64,000 nucleotides of DNA from Kosakonia oryziphila (GTDB lineage Bacteria > Pseudomonadota > Gammaproteobacteria > Enterobacterales > Enterobacteriaceae): the NCBI RefSeq assembly GCF_900094795.1, contig NZ_FMBC01000015.1:26519-90518 (forward strand). The letters are read 5' to 3'. Both the position numbers and the translations under genes were made by a program. Under the pieces are notes generated by a model, which worked only from the letters and a program-made list of their open reading frames with translations, was not told where the DNA came from and did no database searches. Positions 1 through 7,918 of this stretch are shown here, in pieces. The number at the start of each line of letters is the position of its first letter. The first letter of the stretch is position 1.

Positions 1-15
1 CTTAAATCGCCGGGT

Positions 16-750
16 TCAGGGTTGTGTGGGGAAGGGCGTCAACTGGCGGAAGGTGTTGAGCAGCCCTTCGGACCAGGCTTTGCGGATGGCAATAAAATAG
101 GGATCACTTTCAATAATCCGCTGCTGTTCGCGGGCATGGAAGCTGTCGCGACGGTAGATCATTACATCCAGCGGCATACCGACGGAGAGATTGCTGCGCA
201 GCGTGGAGTCGATCGAGATCAGCGCGCAGCACATCGCCTGCTCCAGCGGCGTATCCGGCGTTAACACCCGATCGATAATCGGTTTACCGTACTTGCTTTC
301 GCCAATCTGGAAGTAGGGCGTGTCGTTGGTCGACTCGATAAAATTCCCTTCCTGATAGATATGAAACAGCCGGTGCTCTTCGTTGCCAATCTGCCCGCCC
401 AGCAGCATGTTGCAGCCAAAGTTGGTGTTGCTGCCGTTTTGCTGCGCCTTGCTGTCGCGGTGGATAACTTCCCGCACCGTTTCACCCACCAGCGTTGCGG
501 CATCGTACATTGTTTCGGCCTGCATCAGGTTGGGCGTCTGCTGGCTCTCAATACGTGAGGCCAGCAGAGTGATGATGCTCTGCGTGGTCGCCAGATTACC
601 GGCGGACTGGATCACCAACACCCGTTCGCCTTCACGCTGAAAAACGTGAAGTTTTTTGAACGTCGCAATGTGATCGACGCCCGCATTGGTCCGGGAGTCA
701 GAAGCGAAGACCAGCCCGTCACACAGACGCATGGCCACACAGTAGGTCAT
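16..750 (-). CDS. Anbu-type proteasome-related peptidase
   Basis: Ntn-hydrolase of the Anbu (bacterial proteasome homologue) family, 244 residues from the ATG at 750. I chose this start over a GTG two codons upstream because it gives MTYCVAM: removal of Met exposes Thr1, the expected nucleophile. An Asp falls at position 17 of the mature protein (FASDSRTNAG) and lysines (TFKKLHVF) lie near the usual Lys33 position, so the proteasome beta-type active site looks complete. It is the last gene of a four-gene minus-strand cluster with a transglutaminase-like protein, an alpha-E protein and an ATP-grasp ligase, the established Anbu neighbourhood. The natural substrate is not known; degradation of the peptide made by the ligase partner is inference from context. 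Family call is firm. Confidence 0.88.
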   Translation of the reverse strand: MTYCVAMRLCDGLVFASDSRTNAGVDHIATFKKLHVFQREGERVLVIQSAGNLATTQSIITLLASRIESQQTPNLMQAETMYDAATLVGETVREVIHRDSKAQQNGSNTNFGCNMLLGGQIGNEEHRLFHIYQEGNFIESTNDTPYFQIGESKYGKPIIDRVLTPDTPLEQAMCCALISIDSTLRSNLSVGMPLDVMIYRRDSFHAREQQRIIESDPYFIAIRKAWSEGLLNTFRQLTPFPTQP

Positions 751-785
751 TACCACACCTTTTTACATAACAGTTGACGCTATTG

Positions 786-1601
786 CTACTGAACCTGTTG
801 CTGCTGTTGCGTAAACAGGTTCACTTCAGCGGTGGAAAACAGCTCTTCGCAGCCGCCGCCTAAACGGCTGCCGCGCACCGGACAGGCATCCAGATAATCC
901 ATCCCTACCGCCAGCCGCAGATGCTGGTTGAGCCGGCGGGTATCGTTGGTGATATCAAAACTGTGCCAGCGGTCATTGATCCAGGCTTCCGCCCAGGCAT
1001 GCATCGCCACGTGCTCGGTATCCTGGCTATAGACATAACCGCTGACATAGCGCGCCGGGATCTTCAGGCTACGGCAGCAGGCCAGAAAGACATGGGTATG
1101 ATCCTGGCAGACGCCTTTTCCTTTGGCGAATGCGTCCGCTGCGCTGTCCTGTACATGCGTTGCGCCGGGAGTATACGGCATTTTTAGTCGTAATTCCGCC
1201 ATCAGCGATGTGAGACTCTCTTCGGGCGCCGCTTCCCGGTAATAGCGGCTGGCAAAACTGCGGATCAGATCGTCCGCTTCCGTCAGCGGCGTGACACGTA
1301 AAAAGACCAGCGGCGATAACATTTCATCGCTGTTATCCTGGCTCTCTTCCACATTATCGGCGATTTCCACCACCCCTTGAGCGTGGATAAAAATCTCCTG
1401 GTGCGGGCTATCCAGCGTCAGCACATGCATCAGGTTGCCATAAGCATCACGGGTGGCGACGGCCGAGGCAGGTAGCGTCAGTTTCCACTCGCTAACCTGC
1501 TGGCGCGCGGAAGTTTGCGGCGTCAGTCGCAGATACTGCGTGCTGAATTTCACCTCTTCATCGTACTGGTAATGCGTTAAATGGTTGATGGTGAGTTTCA
1601 T
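786..1601 (-). CDS. Transglutaminase-like cysteine protease
   Basis: Bacterial transglutaminase-fold protein, 271 residues. The N-terminal beta domain (residues 1-100) is followed by the papain-like core. The catalytic triad is visible: Cys165 in GKGVCQDHTH, His201 in AMHAWAEAW and Asp216 in HSFDITND. Such proteins usually act as peptidases rather than cross-linkers. It overlaps the upstream alpha-E gene by four bases, so translation is probably coupled, and lies 35 bases before the Anbu gene. With the ATP-grasp partner it could trim or hydrolyse a ligated peptide; this role is inferred from the conserved cluster and not shown by the sequence. Confidence 0.88.
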   Translation of the reverse strand: MKLTINHLTHYQYDEEVKFSTQYLRLTPQTSARQQVSEWKLTLPASAVATRDAYGNLMHVLTLDSPHQEIFIHAQGVVEIADNVEESQDNSDEMLSPLVFLRVTPLTEADDLIRSFASRYYREAAPEESLTSLMAELRLKMPYTPGATHVQDSAADAFAKGKGVCQDHTHVFLACCRSLKIPARYVSGYVYSQDTEHVAMHAWAEAWINDRWHSFDITNDTRRLNQHLRLAVGMDYLDACPVRGSRLGGGCEELFSTAEVNLFTQQQQQVQ

Positions 1602-2527
1602 AGAGCCTCCAGATAAGTCTGGCGAATGCTGTCGGCCAGCTCATTGATTTGGGTGAGGAAGTGGTTCAGCCAGCTTTGTAGCCCCAGCGACATCACTTCG
1701 TCGAGAGAACCAAAGCGCAGTTCCACATGCAACAGGTGCGCCTGGCGTAGCGGAACATGCGCCCGCGTGTTACCGATCATTTCCAGTTGCTGCACCAGAT
1801 CCGCCACGCAGGCATGCAGCGAACGCGGCACATCATTACGAAACACCAACAGTTCGCTGACGGTTTCGCGGCTGATCGGCTGGCGGTAGATGCTGTGATA
1901 GGCCTCGCGGGCGCTCACGGCGCGCAGCAGGGTATCGAGGCGATAATATTCACGCACCGGATCCGGATCGTTGTTCAGTTGCTGATCTTTAAGCGCCAGC
2001 AGTTGGGCGGTGGCGTAGGCGCGCTCAATCAGCGTACCGACACGGATAAAACATTGTGCGTCGTTGCGCAGTAGCGTGCCGAACATCGCGCCGCGAAACA
2101 GATGAGAGCGCTCTTTCACCCAGTCAAAAAAGGTATCAATACCGATTTTATCCACCCCGGACTGACGCAGATTGCGGATGTCAATACGCGTGGTGTTGAT
2201 GCACTCCCACACTTCTGACGACAGGCTGCCGCGTACCGCGTGGGCGTTATTCCACGCCATTTCAATACAGCTATAAATGCTGCTGGGGTTGTGGCTATCG
2301 AGGGCGAAGAAGTTCAGCAGGTTGTTCATGGAAAAGCGGGCGTAACGCTGCTGAAACAGCTCATGAGAAAAGGTGAGATTCAGCGGCAGCGCCAAATCGT
2401 GTTGCTGCTGGCGGTGGCGTGGCATCATCGACAGCTTCCAGGTGACATCCAGCACCCGGGCAAAACTCTCTGCCCGCTCCAGGTAGCGGGCCATCCAGTA
2501 TAGTTCGCTGGCTGTGCGGCTTAGCAT
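1598..2527 (-). CDS. Alpha-E domain protein
   Basis: All-helical alpha-E family protein of 309 residues, recognised from the opening MLSRTASELYWMARYLERAE and the repeated helical body with RVLDVTW and YHSIYR. No enzymatic motif is visible. In this family the protein is nearly always encoded next to a circularly permuted ATP-grasp ligase and a transglutaminase and is thought to be a scaffold or partner of the ligase. Its start shares one base with the stop of the ligase gene and its end overlaps the transglutaminase gene, which points to one polycistronic message and fixed stoichiometry. Function beyond partnership is unknown. Confidence 0.86.
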   Translation of the reverse strand: MLSRTASELYWMARYLERAESFARVLDVTWKLSMMPRHRQQQHDLALPLNLTFSHELFQQRYARFSMNNLLNFFALDSHNPSSIYSCIEMAWNNAHAVRGSLSSEVWECINTTRIDIRNLRQSGVDKIGIDTFFDWVKERSHLFRGAMFGTLLRNDAQCFIRVGTLIERAYATAQLLALKDQQLNNDPDPVREYYRLDTLLRAVSAREAYHSIYRQPISRETVSELLVFRNDVPRSLHACVADLVQQLEMIGNTRAHVPLRQAHLLHVELRFGSLDEVMSLGLQSWLNHFLTQINELADSIRQTYLEAL

Positions 2528-3960
2528 TATTCGTCCTCCTCCATCACCCAGGTATCTTTGGTCCCGCCGCCCTGCGACGAGTTCACCACCAGCGAACCTT
2601 CGTTCAGCGCCACGCGCGTCAGGCCGCCCGGCACCAGGCGAATCTCTTCGCCGGAGAGCACAAACGGGCGCAGATCGATGTGGCGCGGCGCCAGTCCCTC
2701 TTCGACAAAAGTCGGGCAGGTTGAGAGCGCCAGCGTCTCCTGACCAATATAGTTGCCGGGGTTTGCCAGCAACCGCTTGCGGAAATCCTCAATCTGCTGG
2801 CGGGTCGATTTTGGCCCGACCAGCATTCCGTATCCGCCCGCACCGTGAACCTCTTTCACCACCATGCTGTCGAGATGGGCCAGCACATAGTTAAGATCGT
2901 CAGGTTTACGGCACTGCCAGGTGGCAATATTGCCAAGAATTGGCTCCTCGCTGAGGTAGAAGCGGATCATGTCCGGCACATAGGGGTAAATGGATTTATC
3001 ATCGGCAACGCCAGTACCGATCGCGTTCGCCAGCACTACGCCGCCCGCCCGGTAGACTGACAGCAGGCCCGGAACACCGAGCATCGAATCGGCATGAAAC
3101 GCCAGCGGATCGAGATACGCGTCGTCAATGCGACGGTAGATCACATCCACCCGGCACGGGCCTTCAGTGGTGCGCATATAGACCGCGCCGCCTTTGACGA
3201 ACAGGTCAGCGCTTTCTACCAGCTCCACGCCCATCTGCTGTGCCAGAAAACTGTGCTCGAAATAGGCGCTGTTAAAACGCCCTGGCGTCATCACTACCAC
3301 CGTGGGATCGTCCACCGGGGTACTCTCACGCAGAGTTTGTAGTAGATAGCCGGGATAGCGCTCCACCGGCGCAATATGCTGGCTGGCGAAGAGATCCGGG
3401 TAGAGGCGCATCATCATCTTGCGGTTCTCCAACATATAGGAGACGCCGGACGGGGTGCGCAGGTTATCTTCCAGTACGTAATAGCGACCATCGCTGTTAC
3501 GTACCATATCGATACCGGTGATGTGAGCATAAATATTGTTATGCAGATCTACGCCCTGCATACAGGGCTGGTACTGCTCATTTGCCAGAACCTGCTCGCG
3601 CGGGATAATACCGGCGTTGAGAATATTTTGCTGATGATAGATATCGTACAGGAAAGCATTCAGTGCTTTGACGCGCTGGTGGATGCCCTGATCAAGGATG
3701 CGCCATTCATGGGCCGGGATAATTCGCGGTACGCTGTCAAAGGGGATCAGCCGTTCAGTGCCGCCCTCTTCACCATAAACGTTGAACGTAATACCCACCC
3801 GGTGAAATAACAGTTCTGCCTGTTCTTTCTTTTGATGGATGGCGTGCTGGTCGGTCTGTTGAAGCCACTGCCACCAGGCATCGTAATGCTGGCGTTGACT
3901 GCCCTCTGCGCTGAGCATCTCATCGTAGTAAGGTGCTGTCGGAAGCGTTATTTTTATCAT
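2527..3960 (-). CDS. Circularly permuted ATP-grasp peptide ligase
   Basis: Circularly permuted type-2 ATP-grasp protein, 477 residues from the ATG at 3960. Conserved blocks include YYVLEDNLRTPSG, VKEVHGAGGYGM (nucleotide-binding region) and HIDLRPFVL. ATP-grasp enzymes form amide or peptide bonds using ATP, so this is the likely synthetic member of the cluster; the product is unknown. An AGGGG ribosome site lies six bases before the 3960 ATG. Longer in-frame starts up to 4029 are rejected because a -24/-12 promoter lies at 4001-4016, inside that extension, with a predicted start of transcription near 3990. It is first in the minus-strand cluster that continues to the Anbu peptidase. Confidence 0.88.
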   Translation of the reverse strand: MIKITLPTAPYYDEMLSAEGSQRQHYDAWWQWLQQTDQHAIHQKKEQAELLFHRVGITFNVYGEEGGTERLIPFDSVPRIIPAHEWRILDQGIHQRVKALNAFLYDIYHQQNILNAGIIPREQVLANEQYQPCMQGVDLHNNIYAHITGIDMVRNSDGRYYVLEDNLRTPSGVSYMLENRKMMMRLYPDLFASQHIAPVERYPGYLLQTLRESTPVDDPTVVVMTPGRFNSAYFEHSFLAQQMGVELVESADLFVKGGAVYMRTTEGPCRVDVIYRRIDDAYLDPLAFHADSMLGVPGLLSVYRAGGVVLANAIGTGVADDKSIYPYVPDMIRFYLSEEPILGNIATWQCRKPDDLNYVLAHLDSMVVKEVHGAGGYGMLVGPKSTRQQIEDFRKRLLANPGNYIGQETLALSTCPTFVEEGLAPRHIDLRPFVLSGEEIRLVPGGLTRVALNEGSLVVNSSQGGGTKDTWVMEEDE

Positions 3961-4000
3961 TGTCATCCCCTGCATTCCGTGTGTGAAGATTCTGTAAAAA

Positions 4001-4016
4001 TGCAGAAAGCATGCCA
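4001..4016 (-). promoter_or_regulatory. Putative sigma-54 (-24/-12) promoter of the Anbu cluster
   Basis: On the minus strand the site reads TGGCAT-GCTTT-CTGCA. GG and GC are separated by exactly ten bases as sigma-54 requires, and nine of eleven consensus positions match TGGCAC-N5-TTGCA. It lies about 40 bases upstream of the ligase ATG, leaving a leader of roughly 30 bases. An NtrC-type palindrome sits upstream at 4059-4075. Confidence 0.6.
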
Positions 4017-4058
4017 GCATGGCTGACAATGCGTTTTCCTGGTGAGTACAGGCGCAAA

Positions 4059-4075
4059 TGCACCATTTTGATGCG
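4059..4075. promoter_or_regulatory. NtrC-type enhancer site
   Basis: The 17-mer TGCACCATTTTGATGCG matches the enterobacterial NtrC consensus TGCAC-N7-GTGCA at eight of ten arm positions and also has the typical A/T-rich centre. Its centre is about 77 bases upstream of the predicted start site of the sigma-54 promoter at 4001-4016, a usual enhancer distance. Confidence 0.55.
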
Positions 4076-4131
4076 AAGCGCAGCGGCAGCGCGCTAAAGT
4101 GGTGTGAAATGTAAGCGTAGCTGCACCTGTG

Positions 4132-4267
4132 CTAACGGCGTTTCGCATCCGTCGGGCTGACCACCGGACCGAGCGCAACACCCGCCCACTTTTTCGCGCT
4201 CAGGCGTTCACCAAAAAAACGCGATGCCCGCCAGCATCATTAATTTCCGGTAATCAATGGCCCACAT
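4132..4267 (-). pseudogene. DMT (EamA-like) transporter remnant
   Basis: A short decayed fragment. From an ATG at 4267 with a good ribosome site (AAGGAG) the frame reads MWAIDYRKLMMLAGIAFF and stops. Shifting one base at a T-run restores RFFGERLSAKKWAGVAL, the typical C-terminal motif of drug/metabolite transporters, before a stop at 4132. Nearly all membrane segments are missing, so this is an internally deleted and frameshifted gene. It is divergent from the LysR regulator next door, the usual layout for a regulator and its transporter target. Confidence 0.6.
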
Positions 4268-4382
4268 TGTGCAACTCCTTATGTCGCGTTTTTAACCAGA
4301 GATGTTTTACCCGGCGGCATCAGGCTGACAAACCAGCATTTTTGCTACAGTTTAGTTGCACTTAATTATGCGGAGAACCGCA

Positions 4383-5282
4383 ATGACCCTACCGCCCCTT
4401 CAGGCATTAATCTGTTTTGCTACCGTCGCCCGACACAGGAGTATGAAAGCGGCGGCCGAGGAGTTATGCATTACCGCCAGTGCCGTGAGCCAGCAAATCG
4501 GCAGGCTTGAGGCGTGGCTGAATGTCCGGCTGTTTATGCGCGGGCCACGTTTTCTGGCGCTGACGGCAGAAGGGCACATTTACCTGCGTGCTATCCAGCC
4601 TGCGTTTAACCAGATATCGCAGGCCACACAGCGTGTGGTGGATAACGCCTGCCAGAGCAAAATCACTGTCAGTTGTACGCGTGGTTTTGCCATTCAGTGG
4701 TTGTTGCCGCGATTGGGTGCTTTCGAAAAACTGCATCCCGGCGTGGAGGTGCAGATTAATACCACTAATCGTGTGGTCAATTTGAGCAGTGAAGGGATCG
4801 ATTTTGCCGTGCGTCACGGCGCGGGCGTATATCCGGGGCTTCAGTCGCACTGCCTGGTGAACGACCATCTGTTGCCGGTATGCAGCCCTGCGCTGCTGGC
4901 GCAAAACCGGCCCGGTTCGCCGCGCGAATTATTGAATTACCCGTTGCTGCACGATGAGCATCGGTTGGACTGGCGTTTATGGTTCGACACGCAGGGCATA
5001 GATGATGTGGATACCGATAAAGGGCCGGTGTTTATCGATTCGAACGGTGTGATTGAAGCCGCGCTTGCGGGCCGGGGCGTTGCGCTGGTGCGCCGTGTGT
5101 TGGTGGCGGAGGCATTGAGCCGCGGGCGTTTGATCTGCCCACTGGCCATTACCGCTGCCTCACCGATTGCCTATTATCTGGTGTACGACGAATCCGCCGT
5201 ATTACAGCGAATGAGCCGGGATTTCCGCGACTGGTTGCTGGCAACGGCGGCTTCAGCGGAGCATCGCTGGCCGCAACCGTGA
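4383..5282 (+). CDS. LysR-type transcriptional regulator (GcvA-like)
   Basis: LysR-family regulator of 299 residues from the ATG at 4383. The winged helix-turn-helix is at residues 5-65 (AAAEELCITASAVSQQIGRLE), followed by the two-lobed effector domain starting near residue 90 (ITVSCTRGFAIQWLLPRL). The sequence style (LHPGVEVQINT, GIDFAVRHGAG, PLLHDEHRLDW) is that of the GcvA/AmpR branch. LysR proteins usually control the divergent gene; here that gene is the dead transporter fragment at 4132-4267, so the regulator may have lost its main target. Control of the convergent amino-acid transporter is possible but not supported by any site I can see. Effector unknown. Confidence 0.88.
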   Translation: MTLPPLQALICFATVARHRSMKAAAEELCITASAVSQQIGRLEAWLNVRLFMRGPRFLALTAEGHIYLRAIQPAFNQISQATQRVVDNACQSKITVSCTRGFAIQWLLPRLGAFEKLHPGVEVQINTTNRVVNLSSEGIDFAVRHGAGVYPGLQSHCLVNDHLLPVCSPALLAQNRPGSPRELLNYPLLHDEHRLDWRLWFDTQGIDDVDTDKGPVFIDSNGVIEAALAGRGVALVRRVLVAEALSRGRLICPLAITAASPIAYYLVYDESAVLQRMSRDFRDWLLATAASAEHRWPQP

Positions 5283-5345
5283 TTTCACGGCCATGTCCGA
5301 TGGCGTAAACGCGTGTCGGGAATGGCATTTATCACGCCAGGAAAA

Positions 5346-5391
5346 GGTGGTAGCCGCTCACCTGTAGACAAGGTAGGGCAGAGCCACCACC
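5346..5391. terminator. Hairpin between convergent lysR and Liv operon
   Basis: GGTGGTAGC (5346-5354) pairs with GCCACCACC (5383-5391) with one wobble; the loop holds a smaller pairing between CACCT and AGGT. No clear T-run follows on either strand, so it may be a structural or factor-dependent end. Confidence 0.35.
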
Positions 5392-5414
5392 CGGCATCAT
5401 GCAACAAATATGGC

Positions 5415-6110
5415 TTACCCGCCGAGATACATCTTTTTCACTTCCGGGTTGGCGAGCACCTCCTGCGCCGCGCCGGAAAGCACAATTTTACCATTCTCCA
5501 GCACATAGGCGCGATCGGCGATGGTCAGCGCCGCAGTGGCGTTTTGCTCCACCAGCAGAATAGTGATGTTCTCTTCGCGCAACTGGCGGATGATGGTAAA
5601 CAACTCGCCCACCACTTTCGGGGCGAGGCCGAGGCTTGGCTCATCCAGCATCAATAATACCGGCTCACTCATTAATGCGCGGGCTATCGCCAGCATCTGC
5701 TGCTCGCCACCGCTCATGGTACCCGCCATCTGTTTACGCCGCTCCTTCAGGCGCGGAAACAGAGTAAACATACGATCCCGCAGGTGGGTAAAGTTTGCGA
5801 GGTTGTTATACGCCCCCATACGCAGGTTTTCTTCGATGGTCAGGTTGGTGAAGATTTTGCGGCCTTCCGGCACCAGCGCCAGCCCTTTACGCACAATATG
5901 GTGCGTCTGGCTGCGCGAGATATCCTCATTGAGAAAATTCACCGTTCCGGTTGAGCGCACCAGATTGATGATGCCGTTCAGCGTTGAGGTTTTTCCCGCG
6001 CCGTTGCTGCCAATCAGCGTAACAATTTCACGGTCGTTGATCTCAATATCAACGCCTTTCAGCCCCTGAATGACGCCGTAAAATACCTTTAACTCGTGGG
6101 CGCTAAGCAT
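5415..6110 (-). CDS. Branched-chain-type amino acid ABC transporter ATPase (LivF type)
   Basis: ABC ATPase of 231 residues, LivF class by size and sequence. Walker A is GSNGAGKTS near residue 34, the signature is SGGEQQMLAIARAL near 134, Walker B is LLMLDEPSLGL, with the H-loop region ILLVEQN. It pairs with the LivG-type ATPase to power uptake through the two permeases encoded upstream. It overlaps the LivG gene by eight bases and is last of five genes. The substrate cannot be read from the ATPase; the neighbouring dgcN-dgcA-aminotransferase genes hint at a D-amino acid or related compound. Confidence 0.9.
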   Translation of the reverse strand: MLSAHELKVFYGVIQGLKGVDIEINDREIVTLIGSNGAGKTSTLNGIINLVRSTGTVNFLNEDISRSQTHHIVRKGLALVPEGRKIFTNLTIEENLRMGAYNNLANFTHLRDRMFTLFPRLKERRKQMAGTMSGGEQQMLAIARALMSEPVLLMLDEPSLGLAPKVVGELFTIIRQLREENITILLVEQNATAALTIADRAYVLENGKIVLSGAAQEVLANPEVKKMYLGG

Positions 6111-6885
6111 AACGTACCTCTCCCAGGTAGGCGGAGATCACCTCCGGATGTTGGATCGCCTCAGACATCAGGCCGCTAAACAGCGGTTTGCCATACTCCA
6201 GCACCATTACCCGTTCGCATAATGCGTTGACGAAAGGCATGTCATGTTCAATAAGCAGCACACTCAGTTGATAATCCTTGCGCATACGAAAAATCAGCCC
6301 GGCCAGATCTTCCGTCTCCTTCGGGTTCATCCCGGCGGCGGGTTCATCCAGCAACAACAGTTGCGGCGCTGTTGCCAGCGCGCGGGCAATTTCCACTTTA
6401 CGTTGGTTGCCATAACTTAGATTGGTGGCCTGCAAATCGGCGTACTCAGCAATGCCGATATATTCCAGCAGTTCCAGAGCCTTTGCCCGCGCGGCGCGTT
6501 CAGCCGGGAAATAGCGGCCAATATGCAGCGCCGCTTCCAGCAGCGAATAGCGGCTGGCGTGATCCAACCCGACCATCACGTTTTCCAGCACCGTCATCGA
6601 GTTAAACAGGCGGATATTCTGGAAGGTACGCGCAATACCAGCATTCACCACCTGGTTGGGCTTCAGCCCTTTGATCGATTTCCCCGCCAGCGTTACGCAA
6701 CCGCTGGTGGGTTTGTAGTTAGCAGTGATGACGTTAAACAGCGTAGTTTTCCCTGCGCCATTGGGGCCGATAAGGCCGAAAATCTCAGCTTCATCGACAT
6801 GAAAACTGACGTTGTCGATGGCCCGCAACCCGCCGAACTGCATCACAATATTCTCGACTTGCAGGATGACATTATTTGCTGTCAT
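6103..6885 (-). CDS. Branched-chain-type amino acid ABC transporter ATPase (LivG type)
   Basis: ABC ATPase of 260 residues, LivG class. Walker A is GPNGAGKTT near residue 37, the signature is LSYGNQRKVEIARAL, Walker B is LLLLDEPAAGMN and the switch histidine is in LLIEHDM. The AAGMN block and the C-terminal YLGE are typical of LivG proteins. It overlaps the LivM-type permease gene by 14 bases and the LivF-type gene by eight, which shows tight operon packing. It forms the nucleotide-binding heterodimer with the LivF-type protein at the inner face of the cytoplasmic membrane. Confidence 0.9.
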   Translation of the reverse strand: MTANNVILQVENIVMQFGGLRAIDNVSFHVDEAEIFGLIGPNGAGKTTLFNVITANYKPTSGCVTLAGKSIKGLKPNQVVNAGIARTFQNIRLFNSMTVLENVMVGLDHASRYSLLEAALHIGRYFPAERAARAKALELLEYIGIAEYADLQATNLSYGNQRKVEIARALATAPQLLLLDEPAAGMNPKETEDLAGLIFRMRKDYQLSVLLIEHDMPFVNALCERVMVLEYGKPLFSGLMSEAIQHPEVISAYLGEVRYA

Positions 6886-7918
6886 GACGGCTCCTTCTGC
6901 GCAACTGCCACAGCTCTTTTTTCCCCAACAACCCTTCGCGGGCGAACAACATAATCAGCAACAGCAGCAGCGAGAAGACCACCATACGTAGCCCCGGGTA
7001 GGCGCCAAGATCGTGACCGAACAGCGACAGCGGCTGGTCAAGGAAACGCAGCCATTCGCCGCTACCCACCACCACAATGGTTCCCAACAGCGCGCCAGTG
7101 GTGCTGCCCAGACCGCCGAGTACAATAATGATCAGCAACTGGAAGGTGAGCATAAAATCAAACAATCCCGGCGAGATCGTCGTCAGCAGTGAGGCCAGCA
7201 GGCCGCCGCCAATCCCTTCAAAGAAAGCGCTGGTGGCGAAGGCGCAGGTTTTAATGCGGAAGGTATTGATACCCATCGCAATTGCCGCATCTTCATCGTC
7301 GCGAATCGCCTTCATCATGCGGCCATACTTCGACCACACCAGTTGCAGGATCATCCCGGTTGCCGCCAGCGCGAACAGGCCGCACCAGAACAGCAGATGC
7401 GGTTGCTGGGGAATATCGTTCAGCCCAATCGCGCCATTGGTGATTTGCGGATTGTTAATGGCGAGGATCTTGATAATAAAACCGAAGCCCAGCGTGACAA
7501 TCGCCAAATAGTCGCCGCGCACGCGGAACACCGGAAACGCCAGACACACTGCCAGCACGGCAGCGCACACGCCGCTGATTAACAGCGCGGGCAGGAAGCT
7601 GGCGTGCAATAGCATAATAAACGGGCTGGGCGTCGCCATTTCGAACATATCCATCTTGCTGTCGCTGGAGAGAATAAACAGCGCGGTAACATACGCGCCA
7701 ACGGCAACAAACCCGTTAGGCTCCAGTGAAAGCTGGCCGGTGACGCCGTTAATCAGGTTGTAGCTGACGGCGAGGATCATAAAAACGAAAACGGTGCTGA
7801 TCACTCGCACAATATAGTCGTTAAACAGCAAGTTAATCCCCACCAGTAGCGCAATGGTGATCAGAATAATCAGCAGATTACGCCCCTGCGCGGCAAGCGT
7901 TGTGGTCGGGTTCAACAT
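6872..7918 (-). CDS. Branched-chain-type amino acid ABC transporter permease (LivM type)
   Basis: Integral membrane permease of 348 residues with about ten hydrophobic segments. Family markers are VTGQLSLEPNGFVAVGAY near residue 60, the cytoplasmic coupling segment with AIRDDEDAAIAMGIN near 210 and IVLGGLGSTTGALLG near 270. A longer N-terminus than LivH-type proteins fits the LivM class. Its start codon overlaps the stop of the LivH-type permease gene (ATGA). With LivH it forms the transmembrane channel of the transporter. Substrate is inferred only from context. Confidence 0.9.
   Translation of the reverse strand: MLNPTTTLAAQGRNLLIILITIALLVGINLLFNDYIVRVISTVFVFMILAVSYNLINGVTGQLSLEPNGFVAVGAYVTALFILSSDSKMDMFEMATPSPFIMLLHASFLPALLISGVCAAVLAVCLAFPVFRVRGDYLAIVTLGFGFIIKILAINNPQITNGAIGLNDIPQQPHLLFWCGLFALAATGMILQLVWSKYGRMMKAIRDDEDAAIAMGINTFRIKTCAFATSAFFEGIGGGLLASLLTTISPGLFDFMLTFQLLIIIVLGGLGSTTGALLGTIVVVGSGEWLRFLDQPLSLFGHDLGAYPGLRMVVFSLLLLLIMLFAREGLLGKKELWQLRRRSRHDSK

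Noticed and set aside
3961..4029. Longer start for the ATP-grasp ligase
   Set aside because: The extension covers a -24/-12 promoter and the predicted transcription start, and the 3960 ATG has the better-spaced ribosome site.
3963..4181. Possible small gene upstream of the ligase
   Set aside because: It overlaps the promoter region and the DMT remnant in another frame; translation has no recognisable feature.
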